A DNA stretch of 5,870 nt, from assembly GCA_030040515.1 (NCBI GenBank), contig JASHTO010000459.1:1-5870 (forward strand), given 5' to 3'. A program made the position numbers and the translations under genes. Shown here piece after piece: positions 1 to 5,684 of the stretch (positions are counted from its first letter, which is position 1; each line of letters begins with the position of its first letter). Origin of the DNA: Terriglobia bacterium. Its GTDB lineage: Bacteria; Acidobacteriota; Terriglobia; UBA7540. The notes beneath the pieces were generated by a model, which saw only the letters and a list, made by a program, of their open reading frames with translations, was not told the DNA's origin and ran no database searches.

Positions 1-633
1 CATCCAGTCCACGCTGCGCGCCAACTGCTGCGCTGGACGCCCCGCCGCATCGCTTTGGGGCGCGCGCGTTGGGAAGAGAGTGTCGAGGCGGCCGCCGAGC
101 ACAGACCCTCGAAACAGTCCCGCTGCCGGCTCTACATCAGCGTGGCGGGGATCGGCTATGATGCACACATCGTGTACAAGCTCTCCCCGTGGATGAAGAC
201 CCATCTGGGTGTGACAGGTTACATACTGGAAGCGCTGCGCCAGCTCGTCCTCTATAATTTTCCGAAGTTCTCCTGCCTTCTCGACGGCCTGGAACGCCAG
301 GGGACGTTCGCGGTGATTCATCGCACCCGTCTTTACGCCGGATGGCTCCATCTTGCGCCCACGGCGGGGCTCTTCCAGCCGCGATTTGCCGTTTGCTCGT
401 TTCCCAGCCGCAGCCGCCTGCGTTACCTGCTCTATGCCCTGGGAGTGTTGCTGCGGCAGCACACACGAATGAGCGGCGTCTCTCTCGATCAGTGCATAGA
501 AGTGCTTTCGGCTCCCAGCGAAATTGCGAACACCATCCGCTTTGAGCTCGACGGCGAATTAACCGGTGCAATTCCCGCGAAGTTCGAAATTGTGCCCGAC
601 GCGCTGACGTTGTTAGTGCCTCAATCAAGCTGA
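1..633 (+). CDS. Diacylglycerol kinase / YegS-family lipid kinase, C-terminal part (5' end outside the window)
   Basis: The frame is open from base 1 and gives 210 residues, so the start codon and the N-terminal nucleotide-binding half lie upstream. Family proteins phosphorylate diacylglycerol or related lipids with ATP at the inner membrane face. Visible signs are an N-terminal stretch resembling the 'dPxxAaxxLxxgxpRriDLGR' segment (residues 2-21), the AGIGYDAH motif (49-56, usually AGxGFDA), and the C-terminal DGE followed by a P..FEIVPDALTLLVP block (184-207) that closes the fold. The usual 'A.L.DG.LDv' motif after the central strand is replaced by AGLFQPRFAV (122-131), and the Asn normally ahead of the Y-G-G motif is not seen (VIHRTRLYAG, 105-114). 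The protein is therefore a divergent member and its exact lipid substrate cannot be named. The TTG at 55 is internal to the family homology and is not the start. The next gene follows after 51 nt on the same strand, so co-transcription is likely. Confidence 0.85.
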   Translation, partial: HPVHAARQLLRWTPRRIALGRARWEESVEAAAEHRPSKQSRCRLYISVAGIGYDAHIVYKLSPWMKTHLGVTGYILEALRQLVLYNFPKFSCLLDGLERQGTFAVIHRTRLYAGWLHLAPTAGLFQPRFAVCSFPSRSRLRYLLYALGVLLRQHTRMSGVSLDQCIEVLSAPSEIANTIRFELDGELTGAIPAKFEIVPDALTLLVPQSS

Positions 634-671
634 CAGCTCACCGCTTCCTGTAACCCTGGGCGGGCCGCTGT

Positions 672-675
672 GAGG
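672..675 (+). promoter_or_regulatory. Shine-Dalgarno site fixing the TTG start at 685
   Basis: GAGG lies 9 nt before TTG 685. An in-frame TAG at 676-678 excludes any longer version, so TTG 685 is the first usable start codon. Confidence 0.6.
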
Positions 676-684
676 TAGATCACC

Positions 685-1701
685 TTGGACAATCTGACCC
701 ACACCCTCACCGGCATCGCCATCAGTCAAACGGGATTGAACCGCAAGACGCGCTTTGCCACGCTGACGCTCATCCTTGCGGCAAATGCCCCCGACATCGA
801 TGTGTTGACCAGATTCCAGAGCAGTATTACCTACCTGAAATACCATCGAGGCATTACGCATTCCTTTCTGGGAATTATCGCCTTAGCATTCCTGATTTGG
901 GGGTTGATGTTATGGTGGGGCAAGCGAGCCCGCCCCAAGCCGGGCCTCTCGCTCAACAGCCGATGGCTCCTGCTCGCCGCCCTTTTGGGAACCGGCAGCC
1001 ACCTTCTTCTCGATTTCACCAACGCCTACGGCGTTCGCCCGTTCCTGCCCTTTGGTGGAGGATGGTACGCGTGGGACATTATGCCCATCATCGACCCACT
1101 GCTTCTCGTCGTGTTCCTTCTGGGACTGGGAGTGCCGTGGCTGCTGCGCGTGGTGTCCGAGGAAGTGGGAGCGCGAAAGCCGCGTTGGGCCCCGGGCGCC
1201 GTATTTTGCCTGGGCGCGATGATATTGCTTTGGGGAATTCGTGACTTCGCTCACCGCCGCGCGCTGAGCATCCTCGACAGCCACACCTATTCCGGCGAAA
1301 ATCCAGTGCGATTCAGCGCCCTGCCTCAGACGCTGAACCCCTTCACTTGGACCGGTGTTGTGGAGACGGAAAGCTCTTTCCAGGTGTTTCGCGTGAATTC
1401 GCTGGATGCCAACAGCGAGCCGGAGGAATTGTCGACCTTCGAAAAGCCGCAGATGTCGCCTCCGCTGCGTGCGGCCATGGAGACTCGACCGGGGAAAATC
1501 TTCTTGAACTTTGCGCGGTTCCCCTGGGCGCAGGTGGATGAAGATGATCAGGGTTTTCTGGTGAGCATTAGCGACCTGCGCTTTGCTCGCGGCTCGCCAC
1601 AGAGCCGGGGGTTCACGTTGGAAATAGACTTAGACAACTCCTTGTTAACACGGTCCGAAGTCTTTTACTTCGGCTCACCGCCGGGGCCCGGGAAAGATTG
1701 A
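685..1701 (+). CDS. YdjM/DUF457-type inner-membrane metal-dependent hydrolase
   Basis: This 338-residue polytopic membrane protein matches the family named 'LexA-binding, inner membrane-associated putative hydrolase' (YdjM-like, Pfam PF04307). The name reflects SOS control of E. coli ydjM. The substrate is unknown. The N-terminus MDNLTHTLTG is close to the family signature MDpLTHtLtG, which supports the TTG start. Further motifs are PDID (36-39), YHRGITHS (53-60) and GSHLLLDFTNAYG (104-116). The conserved His/Asp residues H6, D37, D39, H54, H59, H106 and D110 are the likely metal ligands. Hydrophobic segments lie at about 61-78, 93-109, 138-155 and 171-185. Residues 190-338 form a soluble C-terminal domain with beta-rich character (for example GFLVSISDLRF, 290-300), as in longer members of the family. 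The gene sits 51 nt after the lipid kinase, and its last 37 nt overlap the end of the convergent DedA-type gene. Confidence 0.85.
   Translation: MDNLTHTLTGIAISQTGLNRKTRFATLTLILAANAPDIDVLTRFQSSITYLKYHRGITHSFLGIIALAFLIWGLMLWWGKRARPKPGLSLNSRWLLLAALLGTGSHLLLDFTNAYGVRPFLPFGGGWYAWDIMPIIDPLLLVVFLLGLGVPWLLRVVSEEVGARKPRWAPGAVFCLGAMILLWGIRDFAHRRALSILDSHTYSGENPVRFSALPQTLNPFTWTGVVETESSFQVFRVNSLDANSEPEELSTFEKPQMSPPLRAAMETRPGKIFLNFARFPWAQVDEDDQGFLVSISDLRFARGSPQSRGFTLEIDLDNSLLTRSEVFYFGSPPGPGKD
1655..1673. other. Hairpin in the convergent gene overlap
   Basis: CCGAAGT (1655-1661) and ACTTCGG (1667-1673) form a perfect 7-bp stem with a 5-nt loop. The stem lies inside the coding end of the plus-strand hydrolase gene. 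On the minus strand its loop covers part of the TAA stop of the DedA-type gene (1665-1667). No T-run follows on either strand, so it is a weak terminator at best. It may block the terminator stem that begins at 1669. Confidence 0.45.
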
Positions 1702-2267
1702 GCCGAATTTTCGGGCGTCCGGCGACCGACCAACCAGCGCCGGAGCAGGGCCAGACCCACAATCAACACAGCGGTTGCCAAAGACGCCCAAGCCAGGTTA
1801 TGGCGAACGAATTCTTCCGCCCGGGGACCGTACCGCGCGCCAAGCCAGGCTTCAGCAGCGAACCTCAACCCGCGCCCCACCAGTAGCGCCAGTCCGAAGC
1901 GCAGTGCGTGGACACGCAGCAGTCCCGCCGCAAGCACAAACGCCTTCATGGGCGCGGGAGGTGGAAGCAGCGACGCCACCAGAATTGCCACAAAGTCGTT
2001 GCGATCAAGCCAGAGTTGCGCGCGCGAGATGGATTGAGGCGTGGTTTTGCGCCAGATGACCTTTCCTCCGCCGCGCGCGATCCCATAAAAGAGAAAGATT
2101 CCGCATACCGATCCCACCGTTGCGGCGAGGGCATAAATAGGCCACAACGCCGGCCGCCGGCTGGCCATCATGATCAGTGCCAGGTCATTGATCAGGGGCA
2201 GCGGCATCAACGAGGAGTCCAGGAACGACAGCGCAAACAAACCCCACCCGCCGTAGAGAACCAGCAC
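1665..2267 (-). CDS. DedA / VTT-domain (SNARE-associated Golgi-like) membrane protein
   Basis: This integral membrane protein belongs to the DedA/VTT superfamily, whose characterised members act in lipid flipping and envelope homeostasis. From the GTG at 2267 it has 200 residues. It starts with a helix containing GLFALSFLDSSLMPLPLIND (9-28), typical of the subgroup with LDSS..PLP. A glycine-rich helix (41-66, ending FYGIARGGG) follows. The re-entrant motif LLPPPAPMK (100-108) sits where classic DedA proteins carry an arginine-containing motif. GRGLRFAAEAWLGARYG (131-147) and a last helix at about 155-178 complete the fold. The C-terminal tail is basic, then Pro/Gly-rich. GTG 2267 is a conservative start because no in-frame ATG exists back to the TAG at 2348-2346. 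The first helix looks cut short at this GTG, and the frame continues upstream with ILKSLSAKIGN directly before it. The true start is therefore probably further upstream (SD at 2307-2302). The gene is convergent with the hydrolase gene and divergent from uvrA. Confidence 0.82.
   Translation of the reverse strand: MLVLYGGWGLFALSFLDSSLMPLPLINDLALIMMASRRPALWPIYALAATVGSVCGIFLFYGIARGGGKVIWRKTTPQSISRAQLWLDRNDFVAILVASLLPPPAPMKAFVLAAGLLRVHALRFGLALLVGRGLRFAAEAWLGARYGPRAEEFVRHNLAWASLATAVLIVGLALLRRWLVGRRTPENSAQSFPGPGGEPK
1669..1711 (+). terminator. Putative intrinsic terminator of the lipid kinase / hydrolase operon
   Basis: TTCGGCTCA (1669-1677) pairs perfectly with TGAGCCGAA (1699-1707), and TTTT (1708-1711) follows at once. 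The 21-nt GC-rich interior can itself fold through CCGGG/CCCGG. The TGA stop of the hydrolase gene (1699-1701) lies in the 3' arm. The T-run is short, so efficiency is uncertain. Confidence 0.45.
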
Positions 2268-2301
2268 GTTCCCGATTTTTGCGCTCAGCGATTTCAGAAT
2301 G

Positions 2302-2307
2302 CTCCTC
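2302..2307 (-). promoter_or_regulatory. Strong Shine-Dalgarno (GAGGAG) upstream of the annotated DedA start
   Basis: GAGGAG is read on the minus strand. In the DedA frame it is followed after 1 nt by ATT (2300-2298) and after 4 nt by CTG (2297-2295), both non-standard starts. GTG 2267 lies 34 nt downstream and has no comparable SD of its own. This suggests translation starts near 2300-2295 or that the reading frame is broken here. Confidence 0.4.
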
Positions 2308-2332
2308 GGTTGCGTCCGTTGTAAAAGCGCCC

Positions 2333-2361
2333 ATTTTATGCGGTTCTACTGTTGACGGCAA
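2333..2361 (-). promoter_or_regulatory. Candidate sigma70-type promoter for the DedA-type gene
   Basis: Minus-strand TTGCCG (2361-2356, 4/6 of consensus) and TAAAAT (2338-2333, 5/6) are separated by 17 nt. The predicted transcript starts near 2326. That puts the GAGGAG at 2307-2302 in a short leader but excludes an ATG at 2334 from the mRNA. It is pattern-based only. Confidence 0.35.
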
Positions 2362-2370
2362 CAACTGCCT

Positions 2371-2539
2371 GTAGCTCGCGTTCAGAGTCACGTCAAAACC
2401 CCGCAACCAATAGATAGCAGGACGGGGACGACCGCGGCGGATTTTGGAGTGCGGCAGCTTGTTGCCGGCCTGAAAAGCGAGAGCAAGCTCCCGCAGTCCA
2501 AATCGATGCGACTTTGACGGGACCCCGGTAGCTCGCGTT
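2371..2539 (+). repeat. 12-nt direct repeat GTAGCTCGCGTT, two copies
   Basis: GTAGCTCGCGTT occurs exactly at 2371-2382 and again at 2528-2539, flanking the palindromic repeat at 2443-2502. The second copy lies mostly within the loop of the GGGACC/GGTCCC stem. Both start with GTAG. They may be remnants of one dispersed repeat family, and an insertion footprint is less likely at this spacing. Confidence 0.45.
2443..2502. repeat. 60-nt imperfect palindromic repeat, probably dispersed
   Basis: The left arm TTTGGAGTGCGGCAGCTTG (2443-2461) and right arm CAAGCTCCCGCAGTCCAAA (2484-2502) pair at 17 of 19 positions around a 22-nt loop. The two mismatches are one G-G and one C-C. Similar 'TTTGGAGTGCGG...' palindromes recur between genes in acidobacterial genomes as I remember them. 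This single copy shows only the palindrome, not its copy number. It is unrelated in sequence to the element at 2570-2651. Confidence 0.55.
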
Positions 2540-2569
2540 GGTCCCTCGGATGGTGTCTTAGTTTGAATT

Positions 2570-2651
2570 CTGTAGCGGCGGTCTATCGACCGTCGTAGGG
2601 GCTTGCCATGGCAAGCCCCTACAATGCGACGCTCATAGAGCGCCGCTACAG
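2570..2651. repeat. REP/BIME-like cloverleaf element with GTAG/CTAC boundaries
   Basis: The outer arms CTGTAGCGGCGGTCTAT (2570-2586) and ATAGAGCGCCGCTACAG (2635-2651) are complementary at 16 of 17 positions. The centre 2595-2622 is a perfect 28-nt palindrome around CCATGG. The arms can also fold alone: CGGTC/GACCG (2579-2583 with 2588-2592) and CGCTC/GAGCG (2630-2634 with 2638-2642). This gives three hairpins closed by CTGTAGC/GCTACAG. GTAG stands at 2572-2575 and 2595-2598, and its complement CTAC at 2619-2622 and 2646-2649. GTAG at the foot of a hairpin is the known recognition mark of REP sequences moved by RAYT (TnpA_REP) transposases, and inverted pairs form BIMEs. No transposase is present in the window. 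Confidence 0.65.
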
Positions 2652-2656
2652 CCAAT

Positions 2657-2669
2657 TGCGACGGTCGCA
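2657..2669. other. Small dyad TGCGAC-G-GTCGCA
   Basis: This is a perfect 6-nt dyad around one central base, 50 nt upstream of the uvrA -35 candidate. TTGCGA at 2656-2661 is repeated directly at 2671-2676. It could be an operator half-site cluster or a repeat remnant. No regulator can be assigned. Confidence 0.25.
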
Positions 2670-2718
2670 GTTGCGAGGTGCCTCTCCCAAAATTCACACT
2701 AAGGTACTACCGTCCCTC

Positions 2719-2747
2719 TTGACGACCCCTCACTACCGACTTAGCAT
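2719..2747 (+). promoter_or_regulatory. Candidate sigma70-type promoter of uvrA
   Basis: TTGACG (2719-2724, 5/6) and TAGCAT (2742-2747, 4/6) are separated by 17 nt. Transcription would start near 2754, leaving a leader of about 42 nt before the uvrA ATG. No LexA-type box (CTGT-N8-ACAG or GAAC-N4-GTTC) overlaps it, so SOS control is not evident here. Confidence 0.45.
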
Positions 2748-2772
2748 GGGAAGTTGGGCTTTTGCCGGAATT

Positions 2773-2790
2773 CCTCGCTGAGGGACTCAG
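2773..2790 (+). promoter_or_regulatory. uvrA ribosome binding site with two competing mini-hairpins
   Basis: GAGGGA (2780-2785) ends 10 nt before ATG 2796 and is the likely Shine-Dalgarno. It can be enclosed by CCTC/GAGG (2773-2776 with 2780-2783) or by CTGAG/CTCAG (2778-2782 with 2786-2790). A closer AGGG (2789-2792) is only 3 nt from the ATG. The structures are short and may have little effect. Confidence 0.4.
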
Positions 2791-2795
2791 GGCGA

Positions 2796-5648
2796 ATGAT
2801 CGAGCGAATTACAGTCCGGGGTGCGCGCCAGCACAACCTGAAAAACATCAGCGTCGAAGTTCCGCGCAACACTTTGACGGTGGTTACCGGGCTGAGCGGC
2901 TCGGGCAAGTCGAGCCTGGCGTTCGATGTGATCTACGCCGAGGGGCAGCGCCGCTACGTGCAGACACTTTCTGCCTATGCGCGGCAGTTCCTCGACCAGC
3001 TCGAGCGCCCGGACGTGGACACCGTCGAAGGGCTTAGTCCGGCAATCTCCATCGAACAGAAGACCACCAGCCGCAGCCCGCGTTCCACCGTGGGAACCAT
3101 CACGGAGATTTACGATTACATCCGGCTGCTTTACTCCTCCATCGGCTCACCGCACTGCCCCCGCTGCGGACGCCAAATCTCGCGCCAGACCACGGAGCAC
3201 ATTGTGGCGTCAATCATGACGCTCGGCGAAAATGGCTCCACAGGCAATGGCGAAGGCACGCGCGTCATGATCCTCGCCCCCATCGTGCGGGGGCGCAAAG
3301 GTGAATTCCGCAAGCTTTTCGAACAGCTCGCGACCGACGGCTACCTTCGCGTCCGCGTGGACAAGCAACTGCGCCAACTGGACGAAGAGATCAAGCTCGA
3401 TCGGCGCAAGAATCACACCATCGAAGTGGTGATCGACCGCCTGCTGCTCAAACCGGGGATTGAGAACCGCTTGGCGTCTTCCATCGAGACCGCCATGAAG
3501 CTCGCCAAAGGCATCGTGGAAGTGGCGGTCGTGAACGGCGAAGAGCACCTCTATTCGCAGGAATGGGCCTGCGTGGAATGCGGCATGAGTATCCCCGCTC
3601 TCGAGCCGCGCTCGTTCTCGTTCAATAGCGTCTACGGTGCGTGCCCCGCTTGCCGTGGACTCGGCAGTCAGTACTCCTTCGATCCCGCAAAAGTAATCGT
3701 GGATTGGTCGCGGCCGTTGCTCGAGGGCGGACTAGGCCCGGGCGCGGGTTCGGGCTTCCTTCAGCGCAACTTGATGCGCGCCGCCGAGCAAATCGGTTTC
3801 GATTTGAAATCTCCCTTCGAGCGCCTGCCGCAGAAAGTGCAAAATCTGCTGCTCTACGGAAAGATCTCTGAGAAGGCGCCAGCCTCCACGGTATTCCCCG
3901 GAATCCTGCCGCTCCTCGATCGTTGGTATCGCGAGTCGAACTCAGAGAGCTACCGCGAATGGTACAGCCAGTACATGTCCGCCGTGACCTGCCCCAAATG
4001 CCAGGGCCGGCGACTAAGGCCCGAAAGCCTCGCCGTGAAAGTCATGGGACTATCCATTGCCGACCTCACCGCGCTGCCGGTGATCAAAACGCAGGAAGCG
4101 ATGTCACGGCTGAAGCTCACCCCGCGCGAACAATTGGTGGCGGGACGCATTGTGAATGAAATCAACGAACGCCTCGAGTTCCTGAATGCCGTGGGATTGG
4201 GATATTTGAGCCTTGGCCGCTCGGCATCTTCACTTTCGAGTGGCGAGAGCCAGCGCATCCGCCTGGCCACGCAGATCGGCTCGAAACTTCGCGGCGTGCT
4301 CTATGTTCTCGACGAACCCAGTGTGGGCTTGCATCCCCGCGACAATCAACGCCTGCTCGAAACGCTGGAGCACCTGCGCGACATGGCCAACACGGTGCTG
4401 GTGATCGAGCATGATGAGGAGACCATCCGCCGCGCCAATTACGTGATCGACCTCGGACCGGGCGCGGGCAAACAGGGCGGATACCTGGTGGCGGCGGGAA
4501 CGCCGGAAAAGATCGCGGCCGCCGCCGACTCTCTCACCGGCAAGTACCTTTCCGGCGAACTACGCATTCCTGTGCCCTCGAAGCGTCGCACGGCCAACGG
4601 GAAAGTTCTAACCGTTCTCGGTGGGCGCGCCAATAACCTGAAGAACATCGACGTGCGATTCCCCCTGGGTTTGCTCACCGTGGTGACAGGTGTTTCGGGC
4701 TCTGGCAAGTCGACGCTGGTGAACGACATCTTGCATCGCGCCATCGCCAAGAAGCTTTATCGCGCCATCGAAGAGCCGGGGGCGCATCGCGCCATCACCG
4801 GGCTCGAGCACCTCGATAAGATCATCGCCATCGATCAGTCGCCCATCGGGAGAACGCCCCGCTCCAATCCCGCCACGTACACGGGCGTGTTCACTCCCAT
4901 CCGCGACCTGTTTGCCATGCTGCCGGAATCGCGCGAGCGGGGCTACCGGCCCGGCCGGTTCAGTTTCAACGTGAAAGGTGGGCGCTGCGAAGCGTGCCAG
5001 GGCGAAGGGTTGCGTCGCATCGAGATGAACTTCCTGCCCGACGTCTTCGTGACCTGCGAAGTCTGCCACGGTCGACGCTACAACTCCGAAACACTGGCGG
5101 TAAAGTACAAAGGCGCTTCCATTGCCGACCTGCTCGACATGACGGCGAAGGATGCGCTGCCGCTGCTGGAGAACATTCCGCAGATTCGCGTGAAGCTGGA
5201 GACGCTGGTGGACGTGGGTCTGGGATACCTGCACCTCGGCCAGGCCGCCACCACGCTCTCCGGTGGCGAAGCGCAACGCATCAAGTTGTGCCGCGAACTC
5301 AGCCGTCGCCAGACGGGCCGCACACTCTACATCCTTGACGAGCCCACCACCGGCCTGCACTTTGCCGACGTCAAGCAACTCCTGGAAGTGCTCAATCGCC
5401 TCACCGACCTCGGCAACACGGTCGTCATCATCGAACATCACCTCGATGTGGTGAAACAGGCCGATTGGATTATCGATCTGGGCCCCGAAGGCGGTGAAGA
5501 CGGCGGCCGCATCGTGGCCCAGGGGACGCCGGAAGATGTGGCGCGAGTGAAGAAGTCCTACACGGGCCAGGCTCTGGCGCCGCTGCTGAATGGGGCAACG
5601 GGTGCGGCGATAAGCGATCATCAAACCCAGGGCGACAACCGATCTTAG
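2796..5648 (+). CDS. uvrA: Excinuclease ABC subunit A (UvrA)
   Basis: UvrA is the dimeric ATPase that finds bulky DNA lesions and loads UvrB in nucleotide excision repair. The product has 950 residues (E. coli UvrA has 940). Module I has Walker A GLSGSGKSS (32-40), a Q-loop region IEQKTTSRSPRST (86-98), a UvrB-binding region at about 130-250, the insertion-domain zinc finger C259/C262/C283/C286, the signature LSSGES (480-485), Walker B VLDEP (504-508) and H539. C121/C124 with C399/C402 fit the additional zinc module of many UvrAs. Module II has Walker A GVSGSGKST (632-640), DQSPIGRTPRSNPATYTG (680-697), zinc finger C731/C734/C754/C757, signature LSGGEAQR (821-828), LDEP (847-850) and H880. 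ATG 2796 (MIERITVRGARQHNLKNI) matches the family N-terminus. The in-frame TTG at 2754 adds 14 unrelated residues at the predicted transcription start. The first signature's second glycine is serine, and about 20 polar residues extend the C-terminus. It is probably transcribed alone. Confidence 0.98.
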   Translation: MIERITVRGARQHNLKNISVEVPRNTLTVVTGLSGSGKSSLAFDVIYAEGQRRYVQTLSAYARQFLDQLERPDVDTVEGLSPAISIEQKTTSRSPRSTVGTITEIYDYIRLLYSSIGSPHCPRCGRQISRQTTEHIVASIMTLGENGSTGNGEGTRVMILAPIVRGRKGEFRKLFEQLATDGYLRVRVDKQLRQLDEEIKLDRRKNHTIEVVIDRLLLKPGIENRLASSIETAMKLAKGIVEVAVVNGEEHLYSQEWACVECGMSIPALEPRSFSFNSVYGACPACRGLGSQYSFDPAKVIVDWSRPLLEGGLGPGAGSGFLQRNLMRAAEQIGFDLKSPFERLPQKVQNLLLYGKISEKAPASTVFPGILPLLDRWYRESNSESYREWYSQYMSAVTCPKCQGRRLRPESLAVKVMGLSIADLTALPVIKTQEAMSRLKLTPREQLVAGRIVNEINERLEFLNAVGLGYLSLGRSASSLSSGESQRIRLATQIGSKLRGVLYVLDEPSVGLHPRDNQRLLETLEHLRDMANTVLVIEHDEETIRRANYVIDLGPGAGKQGGYLVAAGTPEKIAAAADSLTGKYLSGELRIPVPSKRRTANGKVLTVLGGRANNLKNIDVRFPLGLLTVVTGVSGSGKSTLVNDILHRAIAKKLYRAIEEPGAHRAITGLEHLDKIIAIDQSPIGRTPRSNPATYTGVFTPIRDLFAMLPESRERGYRPGRFSFNVKGGRCEACQGEGLRRIEMNFLPDVFVTCEVCHGRRYNSETLAVKYKGASIADLLDMTAKDALPLLENIPQIRVKLETLVDVGLGYLHLGQAATTLSGGEAQRIKLCRELSRRQTGRTLYILDEPTTGLHFADVKQLLEVLNRLTDLGNTVVIIEHHLDVVKQADWIIDLGPEGGEDGGRIVAQGTPEDVARVKKSYTGQALAPLLNGATGAAISDHQTQGDNRS

Positions 5649-5684
5649 TTGCCAGCCAATTCCGACCAGATCTCATACCCGTCA

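Larger units (their letters stand above)
2268..2795. other. Divergent intergenic region between the DedA-type gene and uvrA
   Basis: This 528-nt stretch has no convincing gene. In order it holds the DedA leader and promoter (about 2295-2361), the first copy of a 12-nt direct repeat (2371-2382), an undistinguished GC-rich segment (2383-2442), a palindromic repeat (2443-2502), a stem GGGACC/GGTCCC (2519-2524 with 2540-2545) whose loop carries the second direct-repeat copy, and a cloverleaf REP-like element (2570-2651). A small dyad (2657-2669), a uvrA promoter candidate (2719-2747) and the uvrA leader with its ribosome binding site follow. No tRNA, riboswitch or SOS box was recognised. Confidence 0.7.

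Noticed and set aside
137..628. 163-codon antisense frame over the lipid kinase
   Set aside because: The plus-strand frame has clear family motifs. The antisense product is low-complexity Arg/Ser-rich with no motif.
2595..2622. Central palindrome of the repeat as a terminator
   Set aside because: The stem is strong but no T-run follows on either strand, and it is nested in a larger symmetric repeat structure.
2570..2651. CTGT...ACAG at the ends of the repeat as an SOS (LexA) box
   Set aside because: A LexA box of this type needs 8 nt between the halves, and here they are 74 nt apart. No other LexA-type site was found between 2652 and 2795.
2185..2697. 170-codon minus-strand frame running from the DedA gene through both palindromic repeats
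   Set aside because: It crosses two palindromic repeats and overlaps the DedA coding region in another frame. Only its segment after ATG 2334 is of interest, as a possible shifted N-terminus, and that is reported as a finding.
2754..2795. Longer UvrA start at TTG 2754
   Set aside because: The extra 14 residues do not resemble UvrA, the TTG falls at the predicted transcription start, and ATG 2796 with an upstream GAGGGA matches the family N-terminus.
4608..5624. Long 338-codon open frame antisense to the 3' half of uvrA
   Set aside because: It lies wholly opposite strongly conserved UvrA coding sequence. Its product has no recognisable motif and is His/Ala/Arg-rich, as expected from the complement of GC-rich codons.
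685..5648. Functional SOS link between the 'LexA-binding' hydrolase and uvrA
   Set aside because: The family name comes from regulation of E. coli ydjM. No LexA box is visible near either gene here, and the two are not in one transcript.
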